Shown: positions 19,461-28,163, counted from the first letter of the stretch. The stretch is DNA of 64,000 nucleotides from Providencia rustigianii DSM 4541 (GCF_000156395.1 NZ_GG703818.1:832426-896425); one strand, 5' to 3'. Made by a program: numbers and translations. Notes: generated by a model from the letters alone, not told the origin.

Positions 19461-20488
19461 TGGCAAAAAAAAATCGCGTAGGTGTATTAAGCCCATTTAC
19501 GATTAACCGACCTTTAAATCGACGGGAAAAGCAACATCATTATCACCAAGGGCGAGTCAAAAAACACGGCGGCGAGGCTGCTGTACTGAATTTCGATACC
19601 GTCATCACCATGAATTCAACTTATCTGGAAGTGGTGGATAATGATTATGAAAAAATCGGGCAAGCCTCATCTTTGTTAATGGTATTTGTTATTATGATTA
19701 TAACTTTTCTGACAGCTGGAATAATAGCTGCTGTTAGTGACTATGAATTATTAGTACCGTTTTTTGTCGTTAGTATCATATTCATACCTATATTAATTTT
19801 TCTTAGCAAAGTTATTCTACTCGAGTGGTTTCGTAAAACCCATTATCCCGTGCGCTTTAACCGTCAGAAACAGTTGGTTCATGTCTATCAAACCAACAAT
19901 CAAATCCTCACCCTTCCATGGAAAGATATCTATTTCACCACCTATGAGTGGCGAAATAATGTCAATTTAGTGGGGCATATACTCGATAAGGATGGCGAAA
20001 CCGTACTGAATACGTTTGGGTTTGGCTACTGGGGAGATAAAGTAGAACTGGACCACTATTGGGAGTTTATTCGCTGTTATATGGAAGAGGATTGTCTTGA
20101 AGAGCTCGCGGATACGGTGACGCTATGCCCGCCTATTGCGGATAAAAAAGAGAGCTATATTTTTGGCTTACAGTACATCATAAAAATGGAGTCCCGCCTA
20201 TCGTGGATATTTTTCCTTTTTATGTTGCCTATCTATTTTATGGAAAGCCTTGCTCGATTTATTGCCATGCAAACCAGTAAAATTCCTCAATGGTCACAAG
20301 AGGTGCTAGATGATTGCATTGTTAGCCCAAATGACCCCATACAGGTGGATGCTAGAATTAATCCACCACATTTATGGCGCTATATCTTCGCCAATGATCC
20401 TTTAGAGGTTTATCAAGCCCGCTATGATAAACAACAATCGGCGAACCAGCGTATTAAGCTTAAATTAGAAAAGCATAAAATAGACTAA
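19460..20488 (+). CDS. DUF6708-like membrane protein, putative effector partner
   Basis: A 342-residue protein with two adjacent N-terminal membrane segments (ASSLLMVFVIMIITFLTAGIIAAV and LVPFFVVSIIFIPILIFLSKVIL, about residues 70-125) and another in the C-terminal third (IFFLFMLPIYFMESLARF). Between them is the segment FRKTHYPVRFNRQKQLVHVYQTNNQILTLPWKDIYF, which I recognise as a DUF6708-type domain often encoded beside BTH_I2691 effectors. Translational coupling to the effector suggests an accessory or immunity role; no experimental function is known to me. Immunity proteins of pore-forming effectors are typically membrane proteins, which fits, but this is inference. Confidence 0.7.
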   Translation: MAKKNRVGVLSPFTINRPLNRREKQHHYHQGRVKKHGGEAAVLNFDTVITMNSTYLEVVDNDYEKIGQASSLLMVFVIMIITFLTAGIIAAVSDYELLVPFFVVSIIFIPILIFLSKVILLEWFRKTHYPVRFNRQKQLVHVYQTNNQILTLPWKDIYFTTYEWRNNVNLVGHILDKDGETVLNTFGFGYWGDKVELDHYWEFIRCYMEEDCLEELADTVTLCPPIADKKESYIFGLQYIIKMESRLSWIFFLFMLPIYFMESLARFIAMQTSKIPQWSQEVLDDCIVSPNDPIQVDARINPPHLWRYIFANDPLEVYQARYDKQQSANQRIKLKLEKHKID

Positions 20489-20521
20489 ATCAAAAATTTT
20501 CATTTTCCTTATAGCAAACGC

Positions 20522-20549
20522 TTGCGTCATAGCGTAACACGCGTATAAT
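20522..20549 (+). promoter_or_regulatory. pyrLBI promoter
   Basis: TTGCGT (20522-20527) and a perfect TATAAT (20544-20549) are separated by 16 bases, about 25 bases before the pyrL start. Confidence 0.75.
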
Positions 20550-20574
20550 GCGCCACAATTTGCCGGGAGAAACC

Positions 20575-20724
20575 ATGAACGCTGCTGCTCTATTTTTGAC
20601 AGAGAACACCTCCACTGCACTGCCTTCTGGTGGTCTGGACAGCCTGTTTTTTCCCTCCCTATTCTTAAGAAAGCCCCTCATTGAGGGGCTTTTTTTTGGC
20701 CTACCAACTAGCAAGTCTTGCTGA
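20575..20724 (+). CDS. pyrL: pyrBI leader peptide
   Basis: A 49-codon leader from ATG 20575 to TGA 20722-20724, with GGGAGA before the start. Its codons cover a pyrimidine-rich tract (CTGTTTTTTCCCTCCCTATT, residues S-L-F-F-P-S-L-F) just ahead of the attenuator hairpin, and translation reads through the hairpin. In E. coli, low UTP makes polymerase pause in such a tract so that the ribosome catches up and blocks the terminator. The layout here supports the same UTP-sensitive attenuation. The peptide sequence itself is not conserved with E. coli PyrL. Confidence 0.85.
   Translation: MNAAALFLTENTSTALPSGGLDSLFFPSLFLRKPLIEGLFFGLPTSKSC
20671..20698 (+). terminator. pyrBI attenuator
   Basis: AAGCCCCTCA (20671-20680) pairs with TGAGGGGCTT (20682-20691), followed by a run of T. 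It lies inside pyrL and 40 bases before pyrB. Confidence 0.9.
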
Positions 20725-20739
20725 CACAGGAGAACCACG

Positions 20740-21675
20740 ATGCCGAATCCTTTATATCACCGCGACATAATCTCAATTAACGATTTAGACCGCACCGATC
20801 TTGAGTTAGTCCTTAACGTCGCTGCTTCATTAAAAAAGCAGCCACAGCCTGAGTTTCTCAAACATAAAGTTATCGCCAGCTGTTTCTTTGAGGCATCAAC
20901 CCGTACGCGCCTCTCTTTCGAAACTGCCATTCATCGTTTAGGCGCTTCGGTGGTGGGTTTTTCAGATAGTGCCAATACCTCGCTGGGCAAAAAAGGGGAA
21001 ACCCTCGCAGATACCATTTCGGTTATCAGCCAATATGTGGATGCGATTGTGATGCGCCACCCACAAGAAGGCGCCGCTCGTTTAGCCAGCCAGTTCTCAG
21101 GTTCGGTACCAATTATCAATGCTGGCGATGGCTCGAATCAGCATCCAACGCAAACTCTACTCGATCTTTTCACCATCCAAGAAACCCAAGGCCGCTTAGA
21201 AAATCTGAAAATTGCCATGGTCGGTGACCTGAAATATGGCAGAACTGTTCACTCGCTGACTCAAGCATTGTCCAAGTTTGAAGGAAATCACTTCTACTTT
21301 ATCTCGCCTGAAGTTCTGTCGATGCCGGCGCATATCCTGAATATCCTAGAAGAAAAAGGCGTGACATACAGTACCCATAGCAATGTTGACGATGTCATTC
21401 CTGAAGTCGACATCCTATATATGACTCGCGTCCAAAAAGAGCGCCTTGACCCATCCGAGTACGCCAACGTCAAAGCCCAATTTATTTTACGCGCCCAAGA
21501 TTTACACAGTGCGAAAGATAACTTAAAGGTTCTGCACCCGCTGCCACGTATCGATGAAATCACTGTTGATGTGGATAGCACGCCATACGCTTACTATTTC
21601 CAGCAAGCAGGTAACGGGATTTACGCGCGCCAAGCGCTGCTGTCTCTGGTCTTAAATAAAGAATTAGCAATCTGA
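20740..21675 (+). CDS. pyrB: Aspartate carbamoyltransferase catalytic chain
   Basis: The 311-residue catalytic subunit that joins carbamoyl phosphate and aspartate in the first committed pyrimidine step. Motifs are STRTRLSFE (about residues 53-61), [11 protein letters not shown] (about 134), the [12 protein letters not shown] segment near 165, and HPLPR (about 268). AGGAG lies nine bases before ATG 20740. It is the first structural gene after the attenuator and is followed at ten bases by pyrI, with which it forms the allosteric holoenzyme. Confidence 0.98.
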   Translation: MPNPLYHRDIISINDLDRTDLELVLNVAASLKKQPQPEFLKHKVIASCFFEASTRTRLSFETAIHRLGASVVGFSDSANTSLGKKGETLADTISVISQYVDAIVMRHPQEGAARLASQFSGSVPIINAGDGSNQHPTQTLLDLFTIQETQGRLENLKIAMVGDLKYGRTVHSLTQALSKFEGNHFYFISPEVLSMPAHILNILEEKGVTYSTHSNVDDVIPEVDILYMTRVQKERLDPSEYANVKAQFILRAQDLHSAKDNLKVLHPLPRIDEITVDVDSTPYAYYFQQAGNGIYARQALLSLVLNKELAI

Positions 21676-21685
21676 GGAGAACACC

Positions 21686-22150
21686 ATGACACACGATCAT
21701 AAACTACAAGTTGAAGCCATTCGTTGCGGCACTGTCATCGACCATATCCCTGCTCAGGTTGGATTCAAACTGCTGAAACTCTTTAAACTAACAAAAACCG
21801 ATGAGCGCATTACTATTGGGTTAAACCTGCCATCTAGCAACATGGGCAAGAAAGACATTATCAAAATTGAAAATACCTTTTTAACCCCTGAACAAGCTAA
21901 CCAGCTAGCGATGTATGCCCCAGAAGCAACCGTTAATCGTATTGAAAATTATCAAGTGGTGGAAAAATTAGACCTCAAACTGCCTGAACAAATTGATAAT
22001 GTGCTGGTGTGCCCAAACAGCAACTGCATCAGTCATAATGAGCCCGTTGCCAGCAGCTTTCGTATAAAAAAACGTGAAAATAATGTGGCATTAGCCTGTA
22101 AATTCTGTGAGAAAGAGTTCGATAGAGACGCCGTGATCAATAATCAGTAG
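21686..22150 (+). CDS. pyrI: Aspartate carbamoyltransferase regulatory chain
   Basis: The 154-residue regulatory subunit that binds CTP and ATP and holds the catalytic trimers together. The allosteric N-terminal half ([28 protein letters not shown]) is followed by a zinc domain with four cysteines: CPNSNC around residues 109-114 and CKFC around 138-141. AGGAG lies seven bases before ATG 21686. It belongs to the pyrLBI transcript. Confidence 0.98.
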   Translation: MTHDHKLQVEAIRCGTVIDHIPAQVGFKLLKLFKLTKTDERITIGLNLPSSNMGKKDIIKIENTFLTPEQANQLAMYAPEATVNRIENYQVVEKLDLKLPEQIDNVLVCPNSNCISHNEPVASSFRIKKRENNVALACKFCEKEFDRDAVINNQ

Positions 22151-22244
22151 ACTATTTAAGCGTAGACTGCGTCTTTATATGGATGTCGTTCCGAGTCTAT
22201 AATAGCGTCTAATCCACCTTTTTTACGTGATAAACGGAGAAATT

Positions 22245-22631
22245 ATGTCATACGAAATCAACACCGAAAATGCACCAGCAGCTATTGGTCCTTATGTTCA
22301 AGGCGTCGATTTAGGCAGCATGGTGATGACCTCTGGTCAAATTCCTGTTGATCCAAAAACTGGGAATGTGCCAGAAGATATCGCGGCACAGACTCGTCAG
22401 TCACTGGCAAACGTAAAAGCGATTTTAGAAAAAGCAGGTCTGGGCGTTGCTAATATCGTAAAAACGACCGTTTTTGTGAAAGATTTAAATGACTTCGCTA
22501 CCGTCAACGCAACTTATGAAGAGTTCTTCAAGCAACACAATGCACCATTCCCAGCGCGTTCTTGTGTTGAAGTCGCTCGCCTACCAAAAGATGTAAAAAT
22601 TGAAATCGAAGCTATTGCGGTACGTAAATAG
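22245..22631 (+). CDS. ridA: 2-iminobutanoate/2-iminopropanoate deaminase
   Basis: A 128-residue RidA (YjgF/YER057c) family enzyme that hydrolyses reactive enamine/imine intermediates made by pyridoxal-phosphate enzymes. Family landmarks are APAAIGPYVQGVDLGSMVMTSGQIP, the substrate-binding arginine in FPARSCVEVARLPKD (about residue 105), and VKIEIEAIAVRK at the C-terminus. A longer frame starts at 22227, but ACGGAG lies five bases before ATG 22245. It follows pyrI, the usual enterobacterial neighbour. Confidence 0.97.
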   Translation: MSYEINTENAPAAIGPYVQGVDLGSMVMTSGQIPVDPKTGNVPEDIAAQTRQSLANVKAILEKAGLGVANIVKTTVFVKDLNDFATVNATYEEFFKQHNAPFPARSCVEVARLPKDVKIEIEAIAVRK

Positions 22632-22660
22632 TTATCGCCTTTTTATCATCTCTTAAATAA

Positions 22661-22700
22661 CTCCCCTCTGATGCCTATCAGATCAAAGGGGAGTTTTTTT
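22661..22700 (+). terminator. ridA terminator
   Basis: CTCCCCT (22661) pairs with AGGGGAG (ending 22693), with an inner CTGAT/ATCAG stem, followed by seven T. Confidence 0.85.
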
Positions 22701-22775
22701 ATTTTCTCTCATTTTCTCCGCCTATTTTTTCTTTCTTCTCTGCCCATTTGAAATTCATACAAATTATTTTTTTCC

Positions 22776-22789
22776 TTGTTTTAAATCAA
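22776..22789 (+). promoter_or_regulatory. FNR box upstream of nrdD
   Basis: TTGTT-TTAA-ATCAA matches the FNR consensus TTGAT-N4-ATCAA at nine of ten specified bases. It lies 170 bases before nrdD, an oxygen-sensitive enzyme known to be FNR-activated in E. coli. Confidence 0.75.
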
Positions 22790-22817
22790 ACTATCGTCAG
22801 CTAAAAAAAGGCAATAT

Positions 22818-22864
22818 CCTACATATTGTGCTTTAATTACATCGTTAGGCACTATATATAGTAA
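22818..22864 (+). promoter_or_regulatory. Candidate tandem NrdR boxes
   Basis: CACTATATATAGT at 22850-22862 closely fits the NrdR palindrome. A weaker copy, ACATATTGTG, lies near 22821-22830. The centres are about 31 bases (three helical turns) apart, as is usual for NrdR pairs, which repress ribonucleotide reductase genes. Confidence 0.6.
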
Positions 22865-22958
22865 AAATTCACATTTCCTTCACAGGTTTGCCCCATACTG
22901 AATAACGATAATGGATATTATCCTCGGTCCTGTGAGGGATTTAACAAGGAGTAAGACA

Positions 22959-25097
22959 GTGAAAACGGTGGTTATAAAAAGAGATGGTTGCCAGGTCAAC
23001 TTTGATCTCCCGCGCATTCAAGAAGCTGTACGACGCGCTGCGGCAGCTGTAGATGTTAAAGATGATGATTATTGTCATCACGTTGCCACGACCGTCGCCG
23101 AGCAACTTTGTTGTCGTGAAACCGTCGATATCGCCGAAATTCAAGATGCTGTCGAAGATCAGCTCATGTCAGGTCCGTATAAAGATCTCGCTCGGGCTTA
23201 CATTGAATACCGCCATGATAGAGACAGTGAGCGTGAAAAACGCAGTAAGCTCACCCATGATATCCGTGGTCTCATTGAGCAAAGTAATCTATCCCTACTC
23301 AATGAAAATGCCAATAAAGACAGCAAAGTGATCCCAACTCAGCGTGACTTACTCGCTGGGATCGTTGCCAAGCATTATGCTAAACAGCATATTTTGCCGC
23401 GTGATGTGGTACTTGCCCATGAACGTGGTGAAATTCACTATCATGATCTCGACTATGCGCCATTTTTCCCAATGTTTAACTGTATGCTGATTGATCTTGA
23501 TGGCATGTTAACCAATGGCTTTAAAATGGGAAATGCAGAAATTGAACGTCCAAAATCAATTTCTACCGCAACGGCTGTCACCGCACAAATTATCGCACAA
23601 GTGGCGAGCCATATTTATGGCGGTACCACCATCAACCGTATTGATGAAATTTTGGCACCTTATGTTGCTATCAGCTATGAAAAACACCTAAAAGTCGCTA
23701 AAGAGTGGGGAATTTCTGATGCTGAAGCTTATGCGAAAAATCGCACGGAAAAAGAGTGCTACGATGCATTCCAATCCCTAGAGTATGAGGTCAATACGCT
23801 GCATACCGCCAATGGGCAAACCCCATTTGTCACCTTTGGATTCGGTCTAGGTACCTCGAAAGAAGCGCGTATGATCCAAGAATCCATTTTAAAAAATCGT
23901 ATTGCAGGCTTGGGTAAAAATCGCAAAACTGCCGTTTTCCCTAAACTGGTTTTCGCTATCAAAGATGGATTAAATCATAAGCCTACAGATCCTAATTACG
24001 ATATCAAACAGTTAGCTTTAGAGTGCGCCAGCAAACGCATGTATCCTGATATCCTTAACTATGATCGTGTGGTTGATGTCACCGGTTCATTTAAAACCCC
24101 AATGGGCTGCCGCAGTTTCTTGGGCGTTTATGAAGAAGATGGCAAACAGATCCACGATGGTCGTAACAACCTTGGGGTTATCAGCCTGAACTTGCCGCGT
24201 ATTGCCATTGAAGCTCAAGGTAATGAAGACGCATTCTGGGCCCTACTCGATGAACGTTTAGCTATCGCGAAAAAAGCCTTAATGACGCGAATTGCCCGCT
24301 TAGAAAACGTTAAAGCACGCGTTGCCCCCATTCTGTATATGGAAGGCGCCTGTGGCGTTCGCTTAAAAGCAGATGACAGTGTGGCGGAGATTTTCAAAAA
24401 TGGCCGAGCTTCAATCTCTTTAGGTTACATTGGGTTACATGAAACCATTAATGCTCTGTTTGGCACAGAAACTCATGTTTATGATAATGAGCAGCTACGC
24501 GAAAAAGCCGTCGCCATTGTGAATCGTCTGCGCCAAGCCACCGATGAGTGGAAAGCACAAACCGGTTACGGTTTCAGCCTCTACAGTACGCCAAGTGAAA
24601 ATCTCTGTGACCGTTTTTGTCGTTTAGATACTGCGGAATTCGGTGTTATCGAAGGGGTAACCGATAAAGGTTATTACACCAATAGCTTCCATTTAGATGT
24701 GGAAAAACAGGTCAATCCTTACGATAAAATTGATTTTGAGCAGCCATACCCCGCTATCGCTAGCGGTGGCTTTATCTGCTACGGAGAGTATCCAAACTTA
24801 CAGCATAATATCAAAGCGCTCGAAGATGTTTGGGATTATAGCTATCAACATGTGCCCTATTATGGCACCAATACTCCGATTGATGAGTGTTATGACTGTG
24901 GATTCTCAGGGGAATTTTCCTGTACCAGTAAAGGCTTTACTTGCCCAGCTTGTGGTAATCACGATACCAACCGCGTTTCAGTGATCCGCCGGGTTTGTGG
25001 CTATTTAGGTAGCCCAGATGCTCGACCGTTTAATGCCGGAAAGCAAGAAGAAGTGAAGCGACGAGTTAAGCACTTGGGTAATGGTCAACTAGGCTAA
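22959..25097 (+). CDS. nrdD: Anaerobic ribonucleoside-triphosphate reductase
   Basis: The class III reductase that makes deoxynucleoside triphosphates without oxygen. I start it at GTG 22959, seven bases after AAGGAG, which gives 712 residues like E. coli NrdD; the longer ATG 22911 frame adds unrelated codons. The ATP-cone (VVIKRDGCQVNFDLPRIQEAV), the catalytic core (PKSISTATAVTAQIIAQVASHIYGG), a four-Cys zinc site (CYDCGFSGEF...CPACGNHD) and the glycyl-radical motif RVCGYLGSPDARPFN near the C-terminus are all present. It is activated by NrdG, encoded four bases downstream. Confidence 0.97.
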   Translation: MKTVVIKRDGCQVNFDLPRIQEAVRRAAAAVDVKDDDYCHHVATTVAEQLCCRETVDIAEIQDAVEDQLMSGPYKDLARAYIEYRHDRDSEREKRSKLTHDIRGLIEQSNLSLLNENANKDSKVIPTQRDLLAGIVAKHYAKQHILPRDVVLAHERGEIHYHDLDYAPFFPMFNCMLIDLDGMLTNGFKMGNAEIERPKSISTATAVTAQIIAQVASHIYGGTTINRIDEILAPYVAISYEKHLKVAKEWGISDAEAYAKNRTEKECYDAFQSLEYEVNTLHTANGQTPFVTFGFGLGTSKEARMIQESILKNRIAGLGKNRKTAVFPKLVFAIKDGLNHKPTDPNYDIKQLALECASKRMYPDILNYDRVVDVTGSFKTPMGCRSFLGVYEEDGKQIHDGRNNLGVISLNLPRIAIEAQGNEDAFWALLDERLAIAKKALMTRIARLENVKARVAPILYMEGACGVRLKADDSVAEIFKNGRASISLGYIGLHETINALFGTETHVYDNEQLREKAVAIVNRLRQATDEWKAQTGYGFSLYSTPSENLCDRFCRLDTAEFGVIEGVTDKGYYTNSFHLDVEKQVNPYDKIDFEQPYPAIASGGFICYGEYPNLQHNIKALEDVWDYSYQHVPYYGTNTPIDECYDCGFSGEFSCTSKGFTCPACGNHDTNRVSVIRRVCGYLGSPDARPFNAGKQEEVKRRVKHLGNGQLG

Positions 25098-25101
25098 TAC
25101 T

Positions 25102-25566
25102 ATGAATTATCATCAATATTATCCTGTAGATGTGGTGAATGGACCCGGTACTCGCTGCACACTGTTTGTTGCGGGCTGTGTCCACCAATGCCGCGGATGC
25201 TATAACCAAAGTACGTGGCGAGTGGATTCAGGGGTTCCGTTTACCCAAGAGATGGAAGATAAAATTATCCAAGATTTGCAGGATACGCGTATTCGTCGCC
25301 AAGGGCTTTCGCTCTCTGGCGGTGATCCACTCCATCCCGCGAATCTGCCAGCGATATTAAAGTTAGTGAAGCGAGTGAAAGCGGTCTGCCCAGATAAGGA
25401 TATCTGGCTGTGGACTGGCTATACCTTCAATGAACTTTCTCTGGAACAACAAAAAGTGGTCAGTTTGATTAATACCCTGATTGATGGAAAATTTGAGCAA
25501 GACCTGTATGACCCTGCGCTGTTATGGCGTGGGAGTTCGAATCAGGTGATCCACAAACTGCGCTAG
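25102..25566 (+). CDS. nrdG: Anaerobic NTP reductase activating protein
   Basis: A 154-residue radical-SAM activase that installs the glycyl radical on NrdD. The iron-sulfur cluster motif is CVHQCRGC (about residues 26-33), and the SAM-binding GGDP lies in LSLSGGDPLHPANL near 75. Start ATG 25102 follows the nrdD stop by four bases. The stop codon overlaps that of convergent yhbP in the tetranucleotide CTAG. Confidence 0.97.
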   Translation: MNYHQYYPVDVVNGPGTRCTLFVAGCVHQCRGCYNQSTWRVDSGVPFTQEMEDKIIQDLQDTRIRRQGLSLSGGDPLHPANLPAILKLVKRVKAVCPDKDIWLWTGYTFNELSLEQQKVVSLINTLIDGKFEQDLYDPALLWRGSSNQVIHKLR

Positions 25567-26000
25567 GCTTTCCGAGACCAATGTAATTTGGAACCAAAAC
25601 CTAATGTATTATCCACCATTTTGATTGTCTGTAACTGGAGCTGCCACATTGGCAGCTTCGCCTCTGATGCCACAGGAAAACGTTGGCAATAAAACGCCCT
25701 CATCGCAGAATCTTCGCTCCCTTCAAGCTGACTAATTTCACCGATAAATTGAATACCTTGAATCTTACTGACTTGCTTAGTTTGCGCAGTGATAGTCCCT
25801 GCAACGTGAGGATTTGCCAGCATTAGCTGACCATGTTGAGAGTCTGGGGAGGTCATCAAGATCAAACGCATATTTGGGCGATCAAAAGCATAGTAACAGC
25901 TGGCAGACCACATATCGTTTTGATGGGAGGTAAAAAGGGAAAAAACGTGTTGGCGAGCAATATAGCGCCGAATATGTTGTAGCGTATTTTCTGATGTCAT
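25563..26000 (-). CDS. yhbP: UPF0306 protein YhbP
   Basis: A 145-residue protein of the UPF0306 / flavin-reductase-like split-barrel family, matching E. coli YhbP (RRYIARQHVFSLFT, SCYYAFDRPNMRLILMTSPDSQHGQLM, GIQFIGEISQLEG, DNTLGFGSKLHW). The biochemical function is unknown; related folds bind FMN. It is transcribed toward nrdG. A long hairpin lies 20 bases upstream. Confidence 0.9.
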   Translation of the reverse strand: MTSENTLQHIRRYIARQHVFSLFTSHQNDMWSASCYYAFDRPNMRLILMTSPDSQHGQLMLANPHVAGTITAQTKQVSKIQGIQFIGEISQLEGSEDSAMRAFYCQRFPVASEAKLPMWQLQLQTIKMVDNTLGFGSKLHWSRKA

Positions 26001-26019
26001 CGCGAATGTCCTGTTAGAC

Positions 26020-26072
26020 CGTTCAGAACACGCTCATCAAGATGGCTGAGCGTGCTTAAGCTGTTCTGAACG
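26020..26072. repeat. Long two-part hairpin upstream of yhbP
   Basis: CGTTCAGAACA (26020-26030) pairs with TGTTCTGAACG (26062-26072), and inside it CGCTCA pairs with TGAGCG, with a bulge on one side. It has no T-run in either direction and could be a small repeat or a 5' RNA structure of yhbP. Confidence 0.6.
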
Positions 26073-26190
26073 TTATCTGTACTTAGTTCGCACTACTATA
26101 CGCTAAATCTTTCTAGCATTTCCCTGAATAATTAGATTTTTAATCTCATAAATTCAAGGCTTTTACTCTAATCATTGTGATTTTTTACTC

Positions 26191-26310
26191 TAAATAATTC
26201 GAGTTGCAGCTAGGCGGCAAGCGAACGAGTCACTAGGAGCATACACTAGTATGTGACTAGTGGGAGTGAACGCAGCCAACAACGCTGCGGCTCGAAGTAT
26301 GACGAGTAAA
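26191..26310 (+). repeat. ERIC element downstream of the BhsA-like gene
   Basis: About 120 bases with TAGGCGGCAAG at the left, the core GGAGCATACACTAGTATGTG and the GAAGTATGACGAG end. It reaches to within a few bases of the BhsA-like stop codon. The 26073-26190 stretch beside it holds nothing recognisable. Confidence 0.85.
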
Positions 26311-26311
26311 A

Positions 26312-26563
26312 TTATTTATAGATGGCTGCTGTACCTTGCATCTCATTCTCACCACTCGCGGCGATTACGCGGAAAGATTTCGCGCCAGCTTCATCAGCTT
26401 TTTTGGCTAATTGTGCAGTCAAGTCACTCACACCAGCAGCACCATTTACAGTCACATAACCCGCAGCTTGACCATCAGCTTGTTTAACTTCTTCAGCAGC
26501 CATTGTTCCAAATGAAACGGCACTTAAAGCTAAAACAGCAGCAAATAATGTTGATTTATTCAT
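26312..26563 (-). CDS. BhsA/McbA-like DUF1471 periplasmic protein
   Basis: An 83-residue small exported protein. A signal peptide (MNKSTLFAAVLALSAVSFGTMAA, cleavage near Ala22-Ala23) is followed by the DUF1471 core with VTVNGAAGVSDLTAQLAKKADEAGAKSFRVIAASGENEMQGTAAIYK. Members such as BhsA, McbA and YhcN respond to stress and affect biofilm or envelope properties, but which one this is cannot be told from sequence. GAGGAAG lies six bases before ATG 26563, so the longer frame from 26632 is rejected. Confidence 0.88.
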   Translation of the reverse strand: MNKSTLFAAVLALSAVSFGTMAAEEVKQADGQAAGYVTVNGAAGVSDLTAQLAKKADEAGAKSFRVIAASGENEMQGTAAIYK

Positions 26564-26860
26564 GGTTAACTTCCTCATTGTATGTTTAAACATTAACAGG
26601 GGTTTTTCATGTTTCCCTGTGATGTGGGTCATACTATGCGCTTTAATCTCAGATGAAAATTAGCTAATTTTGCTATAGTCATTCAATTTATTTGAACAAT
26701 AAGATAGGTTGAGGTTACAAATTTGTGACTGTTTTATATCAATTTTTATTTATAATTTAATGTGTTATAAACTTTCTTATCCACGAGAATATTCGTTGCT
26801 ATAAAATATTTTTCCTTACAAATCAGCACAGAAAGACAAATTTATCCCTAAGAAAAAACG

Positions 26861-27169
26861 ATGGAACAGCACAATTGGTATCTTTATTTGATTCGACAAA
26901 GCAATAATGCATTGTATTGCGGAATTTCTACGGATGTTCAACGCCGATTTTTAGAGCATGAACAGGGGAAAGGTGCAAAATCATTGAAAGGAAAAGGACC
27001 TTTGGAGTTAGTTTTTCACTGTTTGATAGGAACTCGCTCAGAAGCATCCAAGCTAGAGTATCGAGTTAAACAGCTGAATAAAAAGGCAAAAGAAAGGCTG
27101 GTCATTGACCAGCCTAGTGAACTATTTAAGTACTTAGAAACTTATACGTTATCAAAATGCGATGAATAA
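26861..27169 (+). CDS. yhbQ: GIY-YIG nuclease-domain protein YhbQ
   Basis: A 102-residue protein that is essentially one GIY-YIG domain: [47 protein letters not shown], with the Y-L/Y-C-G-I pair, the Arg in DVQRR and a Glu in [11 protein letters not shown]. coli YhbQ is reported as a DNA-damage-related nuclease-like protein; the precise role is unsettled. It is convergent with yhbS and the 3' ends overlap by 28 bases. Confidence 0.93.
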   Translation: MEQHNWYLYLIRQSNNALYCGISTDVQRRFLEHEQGKGAKSLKGKGPLELVFHCLIGTRSEASKLEYRVKQLNKKAKERLVIDQPSELFKYLETYTLSKCDE

Positions 27170-27645
27170 GCCACTTCACCTTTATGCTCGTTGATCGCGC
27201 CATTTTCTAATCCACAGACTAAAAAATGCTTTTGTAACGTCGGCCACTGGCAACTTAAACCATGATTTGTAGCAGGTTCAAAACCAAAACGGCTGTAATA
27301 GCCTTCATCACCTAATACAACAACAGCGCCATAACCAAATTCATTCAGGCTATCTAAACCTTCATAAACTAATTTTTCGGCAATACCTTGGCTTTGGTAC
27401 TCTTTTTTAACTGCTAATGGCGCTAGACCCACCCATTGGACATCTTCACCGTTAACATCCACCGGCGTAAACCCAACATAGCCGATCACTTCGCCGTCAT
27501 CGTTAGTGGCGACAACACCCAGCGTTAATAAACCATCTTCACGTAGATGCTGCACTAAATCCGCTTCCCCTTCAGTCGGGAAAGTTTCACGTAATAGTCG
27601 GTCGATCCCCATGGCATCGACTGGAATTTCAACGCGTATTAGCAT
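27142..27645 (-). CDS. yhbS: GNAT acetyltransferase YhbS
   Basis: A 167-residue GNAT-family protein matching E. coli YhbS. The acetyl-CoA motif region is [55 protein letters not shown]. The substrate is not evident from the sequence. It overlaps the end of ubiT by seven bases and is probably co-transcribed with it. The 3' end overlaps yhbQ on the other strand. Confidence 0.93.
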   Translation of the reverse strand: MLIRVEIPVDAMGIDRLLRETFPTEGEADLVQHLREDGLLTLGVVATNDDGEVIGYVGFTPVDVNGEDVQWVGLAPLAVKKEYQSQGIAEKLVYEGLDSLNEFGYGAVVVLGDEGYYSRFGFEPATNHGLSCQWPTLQKHFLVCGLENGAINEHKGEVAYSSHFDNV

Positions 27646-28163
27646 GATGTTAACGCAGACGTTTTGTGTTCTGCGTCCTCATTGTCTTGGACGTTTTTAA
27701 TTACCTCAGCCAATTGCATCAAGGCAAAACGAAGAGGCGCTGGCATATTTTCTAATTCAAACGCATCCATTAGGTTTTTCACATAGAGACCTAATTCAGT
27801 GTCCCCTTCGATCACTAACCGACGTTGGAAGAACAACGTATCTGGGTCTTCTTTGCGGGCCGCAATCAAAATTAAGTCATTCGCATTAGCGCTGACGCTC
27901 ACATCCGGCTCAGCATGTTTTTGTACCACCAGCTGACCTTCTTGTAAGCTGATAAACCAAACGAGCTCAAGATCGTTGATTTCAACTTTTAACCATTTTG
28001 ATTCTAGAAAGTCGAGTTCACCCTCTTTGACTGATTCACGAAACTGCCAGCTTAATAGCTGTTCGAGTACTTGACGCTGTACGACAAATGGGGTCACTTT
28101 CAAAGGAAACTTCAGTAATGAAGGGCCTTGAGTGATAAGCTGAGAACGAATTTTACCAAACAC
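27639..28163 (-). CDS. ubiT: SCP2-domain ubiquinone factor UbiT
   Basis: A 174-residue SCP2 lipid-binding protein (YhbT) that, with UbiU and UbiV, supports oxygen-independent ubiquinone synthesis in E. coli. The start is GTG 28161-28163, eight bases after GGGAG. Recognisable stretches are GPSLLKFPLKVTPFVVQRQVLEQLLSWQF and DLILIAARKEDPDTLFFQRRLVIEGDTELGLYVKNLMDA. It is divergent from ubiUV across a 379-base gap. Confidence 0.95.
   Translation of the reverse strand: MFGKIRSQLITQGPSLLKFPLKVTPFVVQRQVLEQLLSWQFRESVKEGELDFLESKWLKVEINDLELVWFISLQEGQLVVQKHAEPDVSVSANANDLILIAARKEDPDTLFFQRRLVIEGDTELGLYVKNLMDAFELENMPAPLRFALMQLAEVIKNVQDNEDAEHKTSALTSC

Noticed and set aside
22911-22958. Extended nrdD start at ATG 22911
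   Set aside because: AAGGAG lies just before GTG 22959, which gives the normal family length.
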